This document shows, piece after piece, positions 16,784 through 24,237 of a DNA stretch of 35,121 nt. This DNA is from Roseovarius sp. UBA6217. Lineage in GTDB: Bacteria > Pseudomonadota > Alphaproteobacteria > Rhodobacterales > Rhodobacteraceae. The number at the start of each line of letters is the position of its first letter. Positions within the stretch are counted from its first letter, which is position 1. Location of the stretch: NCBI GenBank assembly GCA_002421985.1, contig DISF01000010.1, positions 25,329 to 60,449 on the forward strand, read 5' to 3'. The notes under the pieces are model-generated. The model was given only the letters and a program-made list of their open reading frames with translations, was not told the origin of the DNA and did not search any database. The position numbers and the translations under genes are program-made.

Positions 16784-17668
16784 TCAGAGCGCGTTGACCG
16801 GCAATTTCAGCATCGGGCGACCATCGCCGTCCTTGGGGATCTCGCCCGCGCGCATGTTGACCTGCAAGGATGGCAGGATCAGACGCGGCATCCCCAGCGT
16901 CGCATCGCGCTCGGTGCGGAACTTGATGAAATCCTCGCGCGTCTTGCCCGCGCCCACATGGATGTTATGGGCCTTTTCCTCGGCCACGGTGGTTTCCCAT
17001 TCGATGTCGCGACCGTTGGGACCGTAATCGTGACACATGAAGAGGCGCATTTCGTCCGGCAGGGCCAGCACCTTTTGAATGCTGTCATAGAGCGTGCCCG
17101 CGTCACCGCCGGGAAAATCCGCCCGCGCCGATCCGCCATCGGGCATGAAGAGCGTATCACCGACAAAACCCGCGTCGCCCATCACATGGGTCATACAGGC
17201 GGGGGTGTGGCCCGGCGTGTGCATGGCGAAACAGGGCATGGTGCCGACGGTGTAGGTGTCGCCATCCTTGAACAGCGCGTCAAACTGGCTTCCGTCGCGC
17301 TGAAACTCGGTGCCCTCGTTGAAGATCTTGCCGAAGACATCCTGCACGATCAGGATGTTTTCCCCGATACCGATCTTGCCGCCCAATTCACGCTGGATAT
17401 AGGGGGCCGCGGACAGGTGATCGGCATGGACATGGGTTTCCAGAATCCACTCCAGCACCAGCCCTCGTTCGCGCACCCGCGCAATCAGCATATCGGCGTG
17501 ATCAAAGCTGATCCGCCCCGAGGCGGGATCGAAATCCATCACCGAATCGACAATCGCACAGGCGTCTGAGGCCGGATCCTTGACGATATGGCTGATGGTG
17601 TTGGTCGCCTCGTCGAAAAAGCTCTCGACATCGGGGTGGATGGTCATGTCAACGGGGTAAGTGGTCAT
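16784..17668 (-). CDS. Persulfide dioxygenase (ETHE1/PDO-like)
   Basis: This 294-residue metallo-beta-lactamase-fold protein is the ETHE1/PDO family: a mononuclear Fe(II) dioxygenase turning glutathione persulfide into sulfite and GSH. Iron-site and fold motifs are THVHADH (78-84; His79, His81, Asp83, His84), MHTPGHTPA (149-157) and GFVGDTLF (168-174) followed by ARADFPGGD, the ETHE1-type sequence. I start at ATG 17668 with the good ribosome site CGGAGGACC; a codon upstream (17695) lacks one. It is the first gene of the sqr operon and would consume the SQR product, a recurring bacterial pairing in sulfide detoxification. Confidence 0.93.
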   Translation of the reverse strand: MTTYPVDMTIHPDVESFFDEATNTISHIVKDPASDACAIVDSVMDFDPASGRISFDHADMLIARVRERGLVLEWILETHVHADHLSAAPYIQRELGGKIGIGENILIVQDVFGKIFNEGTEFQRDGSQFDALFKDGDTYTVGTMPCFAMHTPGHTPACMTHVMGDAGFVGDTLFMPDGGSARADFPGGDAGTLYDSIQKVLALPDEMRLFMCHDYGPNGRDIEWETTVAEEKAHNIHVGAGKTREDFIKFRTERDATLGMPRLILPSLQVNMRAGEIPKDGDGRPMLKLPVNAL

Positions 17669-17792
17669 CGTGGTCCTCCGGTCATTCGGGATCAAAGCAG
17701 GCCGGCGCGGAGGTCGGGGATGGGTCTGTTATTGCCCACCACGACGCGCGCCGATTCAAAGTTTACCTTTAGATATAGGTTTTCGGCGGGCA

Positions 17793-17821
17793 CTTATGTG
17801 ATGAAGTCACCAAGCGGTGAA
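17793..17821 (-). promoter_or_regulatory. Candidate sigma-70-type promoter for the sqr operon
   Basis: On the minus strand, TTCACC (17821-17816) and CATAAG (17798-17793) are 17 bases apart, each matching the -35 and -10 consensus at four of six positions. They lie about 125 bases upstream of the dioxygenase start in the 216-base gap after the Rrf2 gene. A GTGA-N5-TCAC repeat lies between them. No SqrR-type ATTC-N8-GAAT site is found in this gap. This is a weak prediction. Confidence 0.25.
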
Positions 17822-17884
17822 AAAAGCTGTTCGGCCCCGGCCCGCGGGGCGCGCACGCGCGCCATGCGAAACAAAGCTAGAGTG

Positions 17885-18355
17885 TTACACGCGCGCCCGT
17901 TTCGGCGAAACGATGCCCTCTTCCAGCGGCACGATACGATCAAGCAACTGGCCGCGGTTGGATGCGATATCGGCGATGGTCACGCTGTCAAGCACGTCAA
18001 GAAAGGCCCGTGTCGCTGCTTGAATGGTCTGCGACAGCTTGCAGATGCCGATCAGCGGGCAGGTGTTGGTTTCGCGGTTGAAACATTCCACCACGTCAAA
18101 CGGCCCCTCGGTCAGGCGCACCACATCGCCCACGCGGATCGTCTCGGGCGCACGGGCCAGCCGAAAGCCGCCACCGCGCCCGCGCTGCGTGTCGATGAAC
18201 CCGGCCTTGCCCAATTCATGCACGATCTTGACGATATGCGGGCGCGCCAGCCCATGCACCTTGACCACATCATCCACCCGCACCAACGCAGGCGCCTTCA
18301 GCGCCGCCAGTTGCAGCGACCGCAGGGCGTAGTTGGTGTAACTTGTCAGACGCAT
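17885..18355 (-). CDS. Rrf2-family [Fe-S] transcriptional regulator (RirA/NsrR-like)
   Basis: This 156-residue protein starts MRLTSYTNYALRSLQLAAL, the Rrf2 winged-helix start, with HTH residues around 27-47 (VDDVVKVHGLARPHIVKIVH) and the wing RGRGGGFRLA at 58-67. Three cysteines, Cys91, Cys99 and Cys105, have C-X7-C-X5-C spacing. That is the arrangement of the iron regulator RirA, while NsrR of E. coli has C-X4-C-X5-C. A [4Fe-4S] or [2Fe-2S] cluster sensing iron, NO or sulfur is therefore likely, in the cytoplasm. It lies upstream of and in the same direction as the dioxygenase-SQR operon and divergent from the peroxiredoxin, so it is a good candidate regulator of one or both. Which signal it senses is unknown. 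Confidence 0.87.
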   Translation of the reverse strand: MRLTSYTNYALRSLQLAALKAPALVRVDDVVKVHGLARPHIVKIVHELGKAGFIDTQRGRGGGFRLARAPETIRVGDVVRLTEGPFDVVECFNRETNTCPLIGICKLSQTIQAATRAFLDVLDSVTIADIASNRGQLLDRIVPLEEGIVSPKRARV

Positions 18356-18509
18356 GTTGGGTTGCCCTTATTTAATGATCTACATCTTTTAGAGCTTTTC
18401 GTCGGCCAAAACCAGAATAACCGTCATGGCTATGTTCTGTTCGGCATTCGGCCCGTCATCGCCGCGCCAGATTGCCGCATCAAAACTACATTTTTTATAT
18501 ATCTTATTA

Positions 18510-18526
18510 TCAAGAATCGTTCTAAA
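18510..18526. promoter_or_regulatory. Irr-like (ICE) box upstream of peroxiredoxin
   Basis: TCAAGAA-TCG-TTCTAAA reads as an imperfect palindrome: the right half TTCTAAA is exact and the left half differs at two positions from the TTTAGAA-N3-TTCTAAA pattern described for the iron/haem regulator Irr in Alphaproteobacteria. It sits in the AT-rich part of the Rrf2-prx intergenic region, about 60 bases before the prx ATG. Irr (Fur family) is not in this window. The match is by eye and the consensus was recalled, not searched. Confidence 0.45.
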
Positions 18527-18585
18527 CACCTCGTATCAGGGCCGGGGCAGATCGCGCCGCCCGCTATCATGAAGGAACATATCAC

Positions 18586-19212
18586 ATGGGTATCCATATC
18601 GGCGACACCGCCCCCGATTTCACCGCCGACACCACCGCAGGCCCAATCCGCTTTCACGACTGGATCGGCGGCGACTGGGTGTTCTTCTTCAGCCATCCCG
18701 GCGATTTCACCCCGGTCTGCACCACCGAGATCGGCCGCACTGCGCAGCTTTCGGCGGAATTTGCCAAGCGCCACGTCAAGCCGCTTGGCCTCTCGACCGA
18801 TGGTGTCGAGGAACATGAGGCATGGATCAAGGACGTGAACGACACGCAATCCACCACGGTGGATTTCCCGATCGTCGCCGACCCTGATTGCCATGTCGCG
18901 CGGCTTTACGAGATGATCCACGCCAATGAGAGCGAAACCGCCGCCGTGCGGTCGGTCTTCATCATCGACCCGAACAAGCGGATTCGCCTGACCATGACCT
19001 ATCCGATGAGCGTGGGGCGCAATTTCGACGAGATCCTGCGTGTGATCGACGCGCTTCAGACCGGCGATGCCCGGCGCATCGCCACCCCGGCCGATTGGGT
19101 GCCCGGCGGCAAGGTCATCATCCCGACCTCGATTCCCAATGCCGAAGCCGTTAAACTGTTCCCGCAGGGCTTTGACGAGTTGCGCCCCTACCTGCGCACC
19201 ACGACCCTGTAA
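18586..19212 (+). CDS. Peroxiredoxin, 1-Cys (Prx6) type
   Basis: This 208-residue protein is a cytoplasmic peroxidase of the Prx6/1-Cys group. The peroxidatic cysteine is Cys45 in the invariant FTPVCTTE; no resolving cysteine sits at the C-terminal position. The RSVFIIDPNKRIRLTMTYP segment, DWVPGGKVIIPTSI and the extended C-terminal ELRPYLRTT arm are typical of Prx6. It reduces H2O2, alkyl hydroperoxides or peroxynitrite using a thiol donor. AAGGAAC precedes the ATG. It is divergent from the Rrf2 gene and 57 bases before cioA in the same direction, separated by a strong hairpin. The role here may be to remove peroxide made during sulfide or low-oxygen metabolism. Confidence 0.93.
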   Translation: MGIHIGDTAPDFTADTTAGPIRFHDWIGGDWVFFFSHPGDFTPVCTTEIGRTAQLSAEFAKRHVKPLGLSTDGVEEHEAWIKDVNDTQSTTVDFPIVADPDCHVARLYEMIHANESETAAVRSVFIIDPNKRIRLTMTYPMSVGRNFDEILRVIDALQTGDARRIATPADWVPGGKVIIPTSIPNAEAVKLFPQGFDELRPYLRTTTL

Positions 19213-19219
19213 CCATCTC

Positions 19220-19243
19220 GCCCCGCCGGATTGCCGGCGGGGC
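19220..19243. terminator. GC-rich hairpin between peroxiredoxin and cioA
   Basis: GCCCCGCCGG (19220-19229), a loop ATTG and CCGGCGGGGC (19234-19243) form a perfect 10-bp stem 7 bases after the prx stop. There is no U-tract, so full termination is unlikely; it may attenuate read-through into cioAB or protect the prx mRNA 3' end. Confidence 0.5.
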
Positions 19244-19269
19244 CAGCCCCGCAAGCCGTGAGGTGTTCC

Positions 19270-20679
19270 ATGCTTGACAGTTTCAGCGCCGAGACACTGG
19301 CGCGTGTCCAATTCGCCTTCACCGTCTCATTCCACATCATCTTTCCGGCCTTCACAATCGGGCTGGCAAGCTGGCTTGCGGTGCTGAATGCGCAATGGCT
19401 TCGCACGCGCGACGCGACCTATCTGACGCTGTTCGAGCACTGGAAAAAGATATTTGCCGTGGTGTTCGGCATGGGCGTCGTGTCGGGCATCGTCATGTCC
19501 TATCAGTTCGGCACCAACTGGGCGGTATTTTCCGACAAGGCTGGCCCGGTAATTGGCCCGCTGATGGCTTATGAGGTGCTCAGCGCGTTTTTCCTTGAGG
19601 CCGGGTTTCTTGGCATCATGCTGTTCGGACGCGAGAGGGTGGGCGACCGCCTGCACATGTTTGCCACCGCGATGGTGGCGGTCGGCACGCTGGCCTCGGC
19701 CTTCTGGATCCTGTCGGTCAATAGCTGGATGCAGACACCTGCGGGCTATGGGATCAATACCGAGGGGCAATTCGTGCCCGAGGATTGGTGGGCGATCGTC
19801 TTCAACCCGTCATTCCCCTACCGCCTCGTGCATATGGTGATGGCGGCCTACCTCACCACCGCCTTTGTTGTCGGCGGGGTCAGCGCGCTGCATCTTCTGC
19901 GCGACCGCACAAGCGCCACGGCGCGCACCGCGTTTTCGATGGCGATGTGGATGGCGGTGATCGTGACGCCGCTTCAGATCGTGGCGGGCGACATGCACGG
20001 CCTCAACACGCTGGAGCATCAACCGGTCAAGGTCATGGCGATGGAGGGGCATTTTGACAGCCACCCCGACGGCGCGCCGCTTTACCTGTTCGGGATTCCC
20101 GATCAGGACAATCAGCGGCTCGATTATGCGGTCGGTATTCCCAAACTCTCGTCGCTGATCCTCAAGCACGACCTGAACGCGCCGCTGGCTGGCCTCGATA
20201 CCGTGGCGCGCGAAGATCAACCGCCGGTGGGGATCGTATTCTGGTCGTTCCGCATCATGGTCGCGATTGGCTTTGCGATGCTGGGCATTGGCATCTGGGC
20301 GGGTCTGCGCCGCGTGCAGGGGCGGCTTTACGACAGTGCGATGCTGCACCGCGCCGCCGTGGCGATGGGGCCTGCGGGGTTTGTCGCCGTGCTGGCGGGG
20401 TGGGTGACGACAGAGGTCGGCCGCCAGCCCTATACCGTCTACGGCCTCTTGCGCACCTCTGACAGCCTGGCCCCGGTCGAGGCCCCGGCGGTTGCCGCCT
20501 CGCTCATTGCCTTCATCGTGGTCTATTTCTTCGTCTTCGGCGCGGGCACCTTTTACGTGCTGCGGCTGATGAACCGCGCGCCCGATACGGGCGGCGAGGA
20601 TGATGATGGCCCGACCCGCACCGCCGGGATCACGCCCGTCGCGCAACTGCACGCCAAAACCTTTGTTCCCGGCGAGTAA
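19270..20679 (+). CDS. cioA: Cytochrome bd-type quinol oxidase subunit I (CioA/CydA)
   Basis: This 469-residue membrane protein binds haems b558, b595 and d and oxidises ubiquinol. It opens QFAFTVSFHIIFPAFTIG (His22, matching E. coli His19), has RLVHM further on, and the quinol-site MAMEGHF with FGIPDQDNQR that follows. The Q-loop is short and GWVTTEVGRQPYTVYGLLRT is present, as in the cyanide-insensitive oxidases (Cio) rather than the long-loop E. coli CydA. Such oxidases work in high cyanide or sulfide and make no proton pump. I start at ATG 19270 with a GTGAGG ribosome site upstream rather than at an upstream codon. It forms a tight operon with cioB, the 33-residue gene and probably dsrE. 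Confidence 0.94.
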   Translation: MLDSFSAETLARVQFAFTVSFHIIFPAFTIGLASWLAVLNAQWLRTRDATYLTLFEHWKKIFAVVFGMGVVSGIVMSYQFGTNWAVFSDKAGPVIGPLMAYEVLSAFFLEAGFLGIMLFGRERVGDRLHMFATAMVAVGTLASAFWILSVNSWMQTPAGYGINTEGQFVPEDWWAIVFNPSFPYRLVHMVMAAYLTTAFVVGGVSALHLLRDRTSATARTAFSMAMWMAVIVTPLQIVAGDMHGLNTLEHQPVKVMAMEGHFDSHPDGAPLYLFGIPDQDNQRLDYAVGIPKLSSLILKHDLNAPLAGLDTVAREDQPPVGIVFWSFRIMVAIGFAMLGIGIWAGLRRVQGRLYDSAMLHRAAVAMGPAGFVAVLAGWVTTEVGRQPYTVYGLLRTSDSLAPVEAPAVAASLIAFIVVYFFVFGAGTFYVLRLMNRAPDTGGEDDDGPTRTAGITPVAQLHAKTFVPGE

Positions 20680-20691
20680 GGAGGACCGACA

Positions 20692-21696
20692 ATGGAATTC
20701 GATCTTGCGTTCATCTGGGCTGGCCTCATCGCCTTTGCCGTGCTGACCTATGTGGTGCTGGACGGTTTTGACCTTGGCGTCGGGATCCTCTTTCCCTTTG
20801 CCGGGTCGGAACGTGACCGCGACACCGCGATGAATACGGTCGCCCCGGTCTGGGACGGCAATGAGACATGGCTGGTGCTGGGCGGAGGCGGGCTTTTCGC
20901 GGTGTTTCCGCTGGCCTATGCGGTGGTGATGCCCGCCCTTTACATGCCGATCACGCTGATGCTGCTGGCGCTGGTGTTTCGCGGCGTGGCGTTTGAATAT
21001 CGCTGGAAAACAAGGCGCTGGAAACGGGTGTGGGATCACGCGTTTTTCGGCGGCTCGCTGGTGGCGGCATTTTGTCAGGGCATTGCCCTTGGCGCGCTGG
21101 TGCAGGGCATAGAGGTCACGGGCCGGGCCTATTCGGGCGGCTGGTGGGACTGGCTGACGCCGTTCTCGGTGTTGACCGGGCTGGCGGTGGTGGCGGGCTA
21201 TGCGCTTTTGGGCGCAACCTGGCTGGTGCTCAAGACCGAAGGGCCGCTGCAACTGGAGATGCGCCGCCGCGCCTGGTGGCTGGGGTTTGCCACGCTTGGC
21301 TTCATGGGGCTGGTCAGCCTTGCCACCCCGTTTCTTGACCCGGTCTATTTTAGCCGCTGGTTCAACCTGCCCGGCAGCGCCTTCAGCATCGTCATGCCGG
21401 TGCTGGTGCTGGGGGCTGCCTGGGCGCTCTTCACCGGGTTGAACGACAGCCGCGATCTGCGCCCGTTCCTCGCTGCGCTGTCGCTCTTCGTGCTTGGCTT
21501 TATCGGGATCGGCATCAGTTTCTACCCGATGATGGTGCCACCCTCGCTGACCATCTGGCAGGCGGCGGCCCCGGATGAAAGCCTTGCCTTCGCATTGGTC
21601 GGCACGCTGTTTCTTGTACCGCTGATCCTTGCCTATACCGGCTACGCCTATTGGGTGTTTCGCGGCAAGGTGCGCCCAGGGGAAGGGTATCACTGA
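20692..21696 (+). CDS. cioB: Cytochrome bd-type quinol oxidase subunit II (CioB/CydB)
   Basis: This 334-residue, multi-span membrane protein is the partner of CioA. The LDGFDLGVGIL motif (23-33) and the WDGNETWLVLGGGGLFAVFPLAYA segment are diagnostic of CydB/CioB, and YTGYAYWVFRGKV ends it. It holds no haem but is needed for haem b595/d assembly. The gap after cioA is 12 bases with AAGGAGG as ribosome site. Its TGA overlaps the ATG of the next small gene. Confidence 0.95.
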   Translation: MEFDLAFIWAGLIAFAVLTYVVLDGFDLGVGILFPFAGSERDRDTAMNTVAPVWDGNETWLVLGGGGLFAVFPLAYAVVMPALYMPITLMLLALVFRGVAFEYRWKTRRWKRVWDHAFFGGSLVAAFCQGIALGALVQGIEVTGRAYSGGWWDWLTPFSVLTGLAVVAGYALLGATWLVLKTEGPLQLEMRRRAWWLGFATLGFMGLVSLATPFLDPVYFSRWFNLPGSAFSIVMPVLVLGAAWALFTGLNDSRDLRPFLAALSLFVLGFIGIGISFYPMMVPPSLTIWQAAAPDESLAFALVGTLFLVPLILAYTGYAYWVFRGKVRPGEGYH

Positions 21697-21797
21697 TGCC
21701 CCCTGCCCTGCGGCGCTTCGGCTGGTTCGTTCTGCTCTGGCTGCTTGGCATCGGCGCATTGGGTGCCGTTGCTACCCTCATACGACTGTTTATCTGA
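21696..21797 (+). CDS. DUF2474-like small bd-oxidase accessory protein (33 aa)
   Basis: The ATG uses the last base of the cioB TGA, so it is translationally coupled. The product opens MPPALRRFGWFVLLWLLG, continues IGALGAVATLIRLFI and stops: a single transmembrane span (about 9-31) preceded by two arginines. Both sequence style (RFGWFVLLWL.GIG) and place match the DUF2474 family, the small proteins found right after cioAB, comparable in role to CydX, which stabilises the bd oxidase haems. It is too short for most gene callers and is probably missed in automatic annotation. Confidence 0.8.
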   Translation: MPPALRRFGWFVLLWLLGIGALGAVATLIRLFI

Positions 21798-21818
21798 CCC
21801 TCATGACTGGAGATCATC

Positions 21819-22247
21819 ATGAAAAAGACCCTTCTCGCCGCCGCAACCGTGGCGGGCCTTGCCACCGGGGCACAGGCCTCTGACAAGGCGCTTGTGACCG
21901 TCGTCACCTCGCCCGAGCCGCAGACCCAGCTTATGGCCATGGTGCTGACCATGCAGGCCGTTCAGCAGGGGACCACGACGCGCATCCTGCTCTGCGGACC
22001 GGGCGGTGACATCGCCCTCAAGGACGCCCCCGCAAGCGCCACCGCGCCGCAACCGCCCCGCGACATGAGCCCGCAGGGCCTGATGCAAAAGATCATGGAG
22101 GCCGGTGCCACGGTCGAGGTCTGCGCGATCTACCTGCCCGGTCGCGGTGTCGGCCCCGAGGCCCTGCTTGATGGCGTCGGCGTTGCCAAGCCGCCGGAAA
22201 TGGCGGGCGCGATGCTGAAGGACGACACCGTGCTTTGGTCATTCTGA
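21819..22247 (+). CDS. Secreted DsrE-family protein
   Basis: This 142-residue protein has a clear signal peptide (MKK, hydrophobic 5-17, predicted cut after AQA at 20) and a DsrE/DsrF-like fold with Cys59 in LLCGPGGDIALK and Cys102 in VEVCAIYLPG; DsrE/TusD relatives use a single cysteine to carry sulfane sulfur. The segments MSPQGLMQKIMEAGATVEV and KPPEMAGAMLKDDTVLWSF are typical of this secreted subgroup. It starts 21 bases after the 33-residue gene with a ribosome site (CTGGAG). It would work in the periplasm, consistent with the sulfide module beside it. The sulfur-carrier role is inferred from family and context. Confidence 0.87.
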   Translation: MKKTLLAAATVAGLATGAQASDKALVTVVTSPEPQTQLMAMVLTMQAVQQGTTTRILLCGPGGDIALKDAPASATAPQPPRDMSPQGLMQKIMEAGATVEVCAIYLPGRGVGPEALLDGVGVAKPPEMAGAMLKDDTVLWSF

Positions 22248-22732
22248 CACGAGCGGGGAAGGCACGCGTGACAACAGGGCACCGGGCCGGATGGGCGCGG
22301 ATGGCGGCCCCCGATTTTTCGGCGGCGGCAGGCAAGGATGAGATGGAGAAGCGCCGCCCGGTCTCGATACGGCCATATCCTTGAAACTATTTGTTTCCTG
22401 CTCGGCTGGTGTTCGATACCTGACACAAAGTGCCCGATGTGACACCGGGAAACGCTCTGGGCCTTGAGCGATCACCACGCCTGCCGCGCCGCACTGCACG
22501 GCAGGCCGCATCATCATCGGGCAACATCTGTCAGGTGCCGGACACAGGCAAGCCGCCATGCAGGTTGCCTTTTGCCGCTGCCTCCCCTATGCGGCGATGC
22601 AGCGAACATGGACCCGGGCGCGATCCCGGGTGGCTCTTCCGGCCGCCGATCCGCCGGACAACCACAGACAACGGTGCACATGCACGCCGATCTCGCGCAG
22701 GGCGCGCCGGACCGGTATCGGACAGGATTTTC
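22248..22732. other. 485-base gap between dsrE and the second SulP gene
   Basis: No coding region with family similarity is seen. Open frames on both strands here are rich in Arg, Pro and Ser and look like chance. There is a weak GGGCC...GGCCC pairing followed by TTTTT near 22285-22320, which may terminate the cio-dsrE transcript, and a CCTGACAC and CTGTCAGG partial inverted pair about 100 bases apart (near 22419 and 22530). The gap is unusually long for this window. Confidence 0.6.
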
Positions 22733-24223
22733 ATGATTTCAATCGACGCTTACCGCGCCCAGTGGCTCGGCAATATCCGCAGCGACCTTCTCGCCGGGCT
22801 TGTCGTGGCCCTGGCCCTCATCCCCGAAGCCATCGCCTTTTCGATCATAGCCGGCGTGGACCCCAAGGTGGGCCTTTACGCGAGCTTCTCCATCGCCGTG
22901 ATCACCGCAATCACTGGCGGGCGGCCCGGCATGATCTCGGCCGCGACCGCCGCGACCGCCGTCCTGATGGTCACTTTGGTGCGCGATCACGGGCTCGAAT
23001 ACCTGCTGGCCGCGACGGTGCTGGCGGGGCTCTTGCAGATTGGCGCGGGCCTGCTGCGGCTCGGCTTTGTAATGCGCTACGTGTCCAAATCCGTCATGAC
23101 GGGCTTCGTCAACGCGCTGGCCATCCTGATCTTCATGGCGCAGCTGCCGGAACTCGACCCGCGCGACGTGACCTGGATCACCTACGCGCTCGTCGCTGCG
23201 GGGCTGGCGATCATCTATCTGTTCCCACTTGTAACCAAGTCGGTGCCCTCTCCGCTCGTCACCATCGTCGTGCTCACCACGCTGACTTTTGCACTCGGGC
23301 TGGACGTGCGAACCGTGGGGGACATGGGGGCCCTGCCTGATACTCTGCCCGTATTCCTGATCCCGGACATTCCGTTGAACCTTGAGACACTTCAGATCAT
23401 TCTGCCCTACTCGGTCGCCGTGGCCGTGGTCGGGTTGCTCGAAAGCCTCATGACACAGAATATCGTCGACGATCTGACCGACACGAAATCAAACCGCAAC
23501 CAGGAATGCGTGGGTCAGGGGCTGGCGAACACCGCCACCGGTTTCATCGGCGGCATGGCGGGCTGCGCCATGATCGGCCAGTCGATCATCAACGTGAAGT
23601 CCGGCGGACGTGGGCGGCTTTCGTCCTTTGCGGCCGGTGTTTACCTGCTGTTCATGGTCGTGGTGCTGGGCGATCTGGTCAGCATCATCCCGATGGCGGC
23701 GCTCGTCGCGATCATGATCATGGTGTCGATCGGCACCTTCTCGTGGTCGTCGATCAAGGCGCTGACGGTGCATCCAAGGTCCTCCTCCATAGTTATGATC
23801 GCGACGGTGGTGACCGTGGTCTACACCCACAACCTCGCCATCGGCGTGCTGGCGGGCGTGCTGTTGTCGGGCATCTTCTTCGCGGGCAAGATCGCGCAGC
23901 TCTTCACTGTCCGCTCGGATATCAGCCCCGATGGTCGGGTGCGCACCTATCATATCGAAGGTCAACTGTTCTATGGCTCGGTCGAGGATTTCATGAACGC
24001 TTTCGACTTCAAGGAAGCGCCTGAACGCGTGGTGATCGATGTGAGCCGCGCGCATATCTGGGATATCAGTTCTGTGCAGGCGCTCGACATGGCGATCCTC
24101 AAGTTCCGCCGCGACGGGGCCGAGGTCGAGGTCGTGGGCATGAACGAAGCGACCGAGACGCTGGTGGACAAGCTTGCCATCCATGACAAGCCCGGCGCCA
24201 TGGACAAGCTGATGAGCCATTGA
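22733..24223 (+). CDS. SulP-family anion transporter with STAS domain (second copy)
   Basis: This 496-residue protein has the SulP membrane part (about 1-385) with the start MISIDAYRAQWLGNIRSDLLAG, the signature VALALIPEAIAFSIIAGVDPKVGLYAS, and VNAKSG-type ends (SIINVKSGGRGRLSS), then a STAS domain at about 393-490 (FTVRSDISPDGRVRTYHIEGQ to LDMAILKFRRDGAEVEV). It is shorter than the first SulP (579) and differs through most of its length, so it is not a recent duplicate. It pairs with the adjacent universal stress gene, a known bacterial SulP-Usp arrangement. Substrate is unknown (sulfate, bicarbonate or dicarboxylate are all possible). ACAGGATTTTC gives a weak ribosome site. I start at 22733 because upstream codons lack similarity. 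Confidence 0.9.
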   Translation: MISIDAYRAQWLGNIRSDLLAGLVVALALIPEAIAFSIIAGVDPKVGLYASFSIAVITAITGGRPGMISAATAATAVLMVTLVRDHGLEYLLAATVLAGLLQIGAGLLRLGFVMRYVSKSVMTGFVNALAILIFMAQLPELDPRDVTWITYALVAAGLAIIYLFPLVTKSVPSPLVTIVVLTTLTFALGLDVRTVGDMGALPDTLPVFLIPDIPLNLETLQIILPYSVAVAVVGLLESLMTQNIVDDLTDTKSNRNQECVGQGLANTATGFIGGMAGCAMIGQSIINVKSGGRGRLSSFAAGVYLLFMVVVLGDLVSIIPMAALVAIMIMVSIGTFSWSSIKALTVHPRSSSIVMIATVVTVVYTHNLAIGVLAGVLLSGIFFAGKIAQLFTVRSDISPDGRVRTYHIEGQLFYGSVEDFMNAFDFKEAPERVVIDVSRAHIWDISSVQALDMAILKFRRDGAEVEVVGMNEATETLVDKLAIHDKPGAMDKLMSH

Positions 24224-24237
24224 GGGAGGAAAGACCC

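Noticed and set aside
17669..17884. SqrR-type ATTC-N8-GAAT site upstream of the dioxygenase
   Set aside because: ATTC occurs at 17684 and 17754 but neither is followed by GAAT after eight bases.
22464..22736. 90-codon plus-strand frame upstream of the second SulP gene
   Set aside because: Rich in His, Arg and Ala in a GC-biased region, overlaps the SulP start and has no family similarity; most likely chance.
13267..24223. The two SulP genes as a recent tandem duplication
   Set aside because: They differ in length (579 and 496 residues), orientation and most of their sequence; only family motifs agree.
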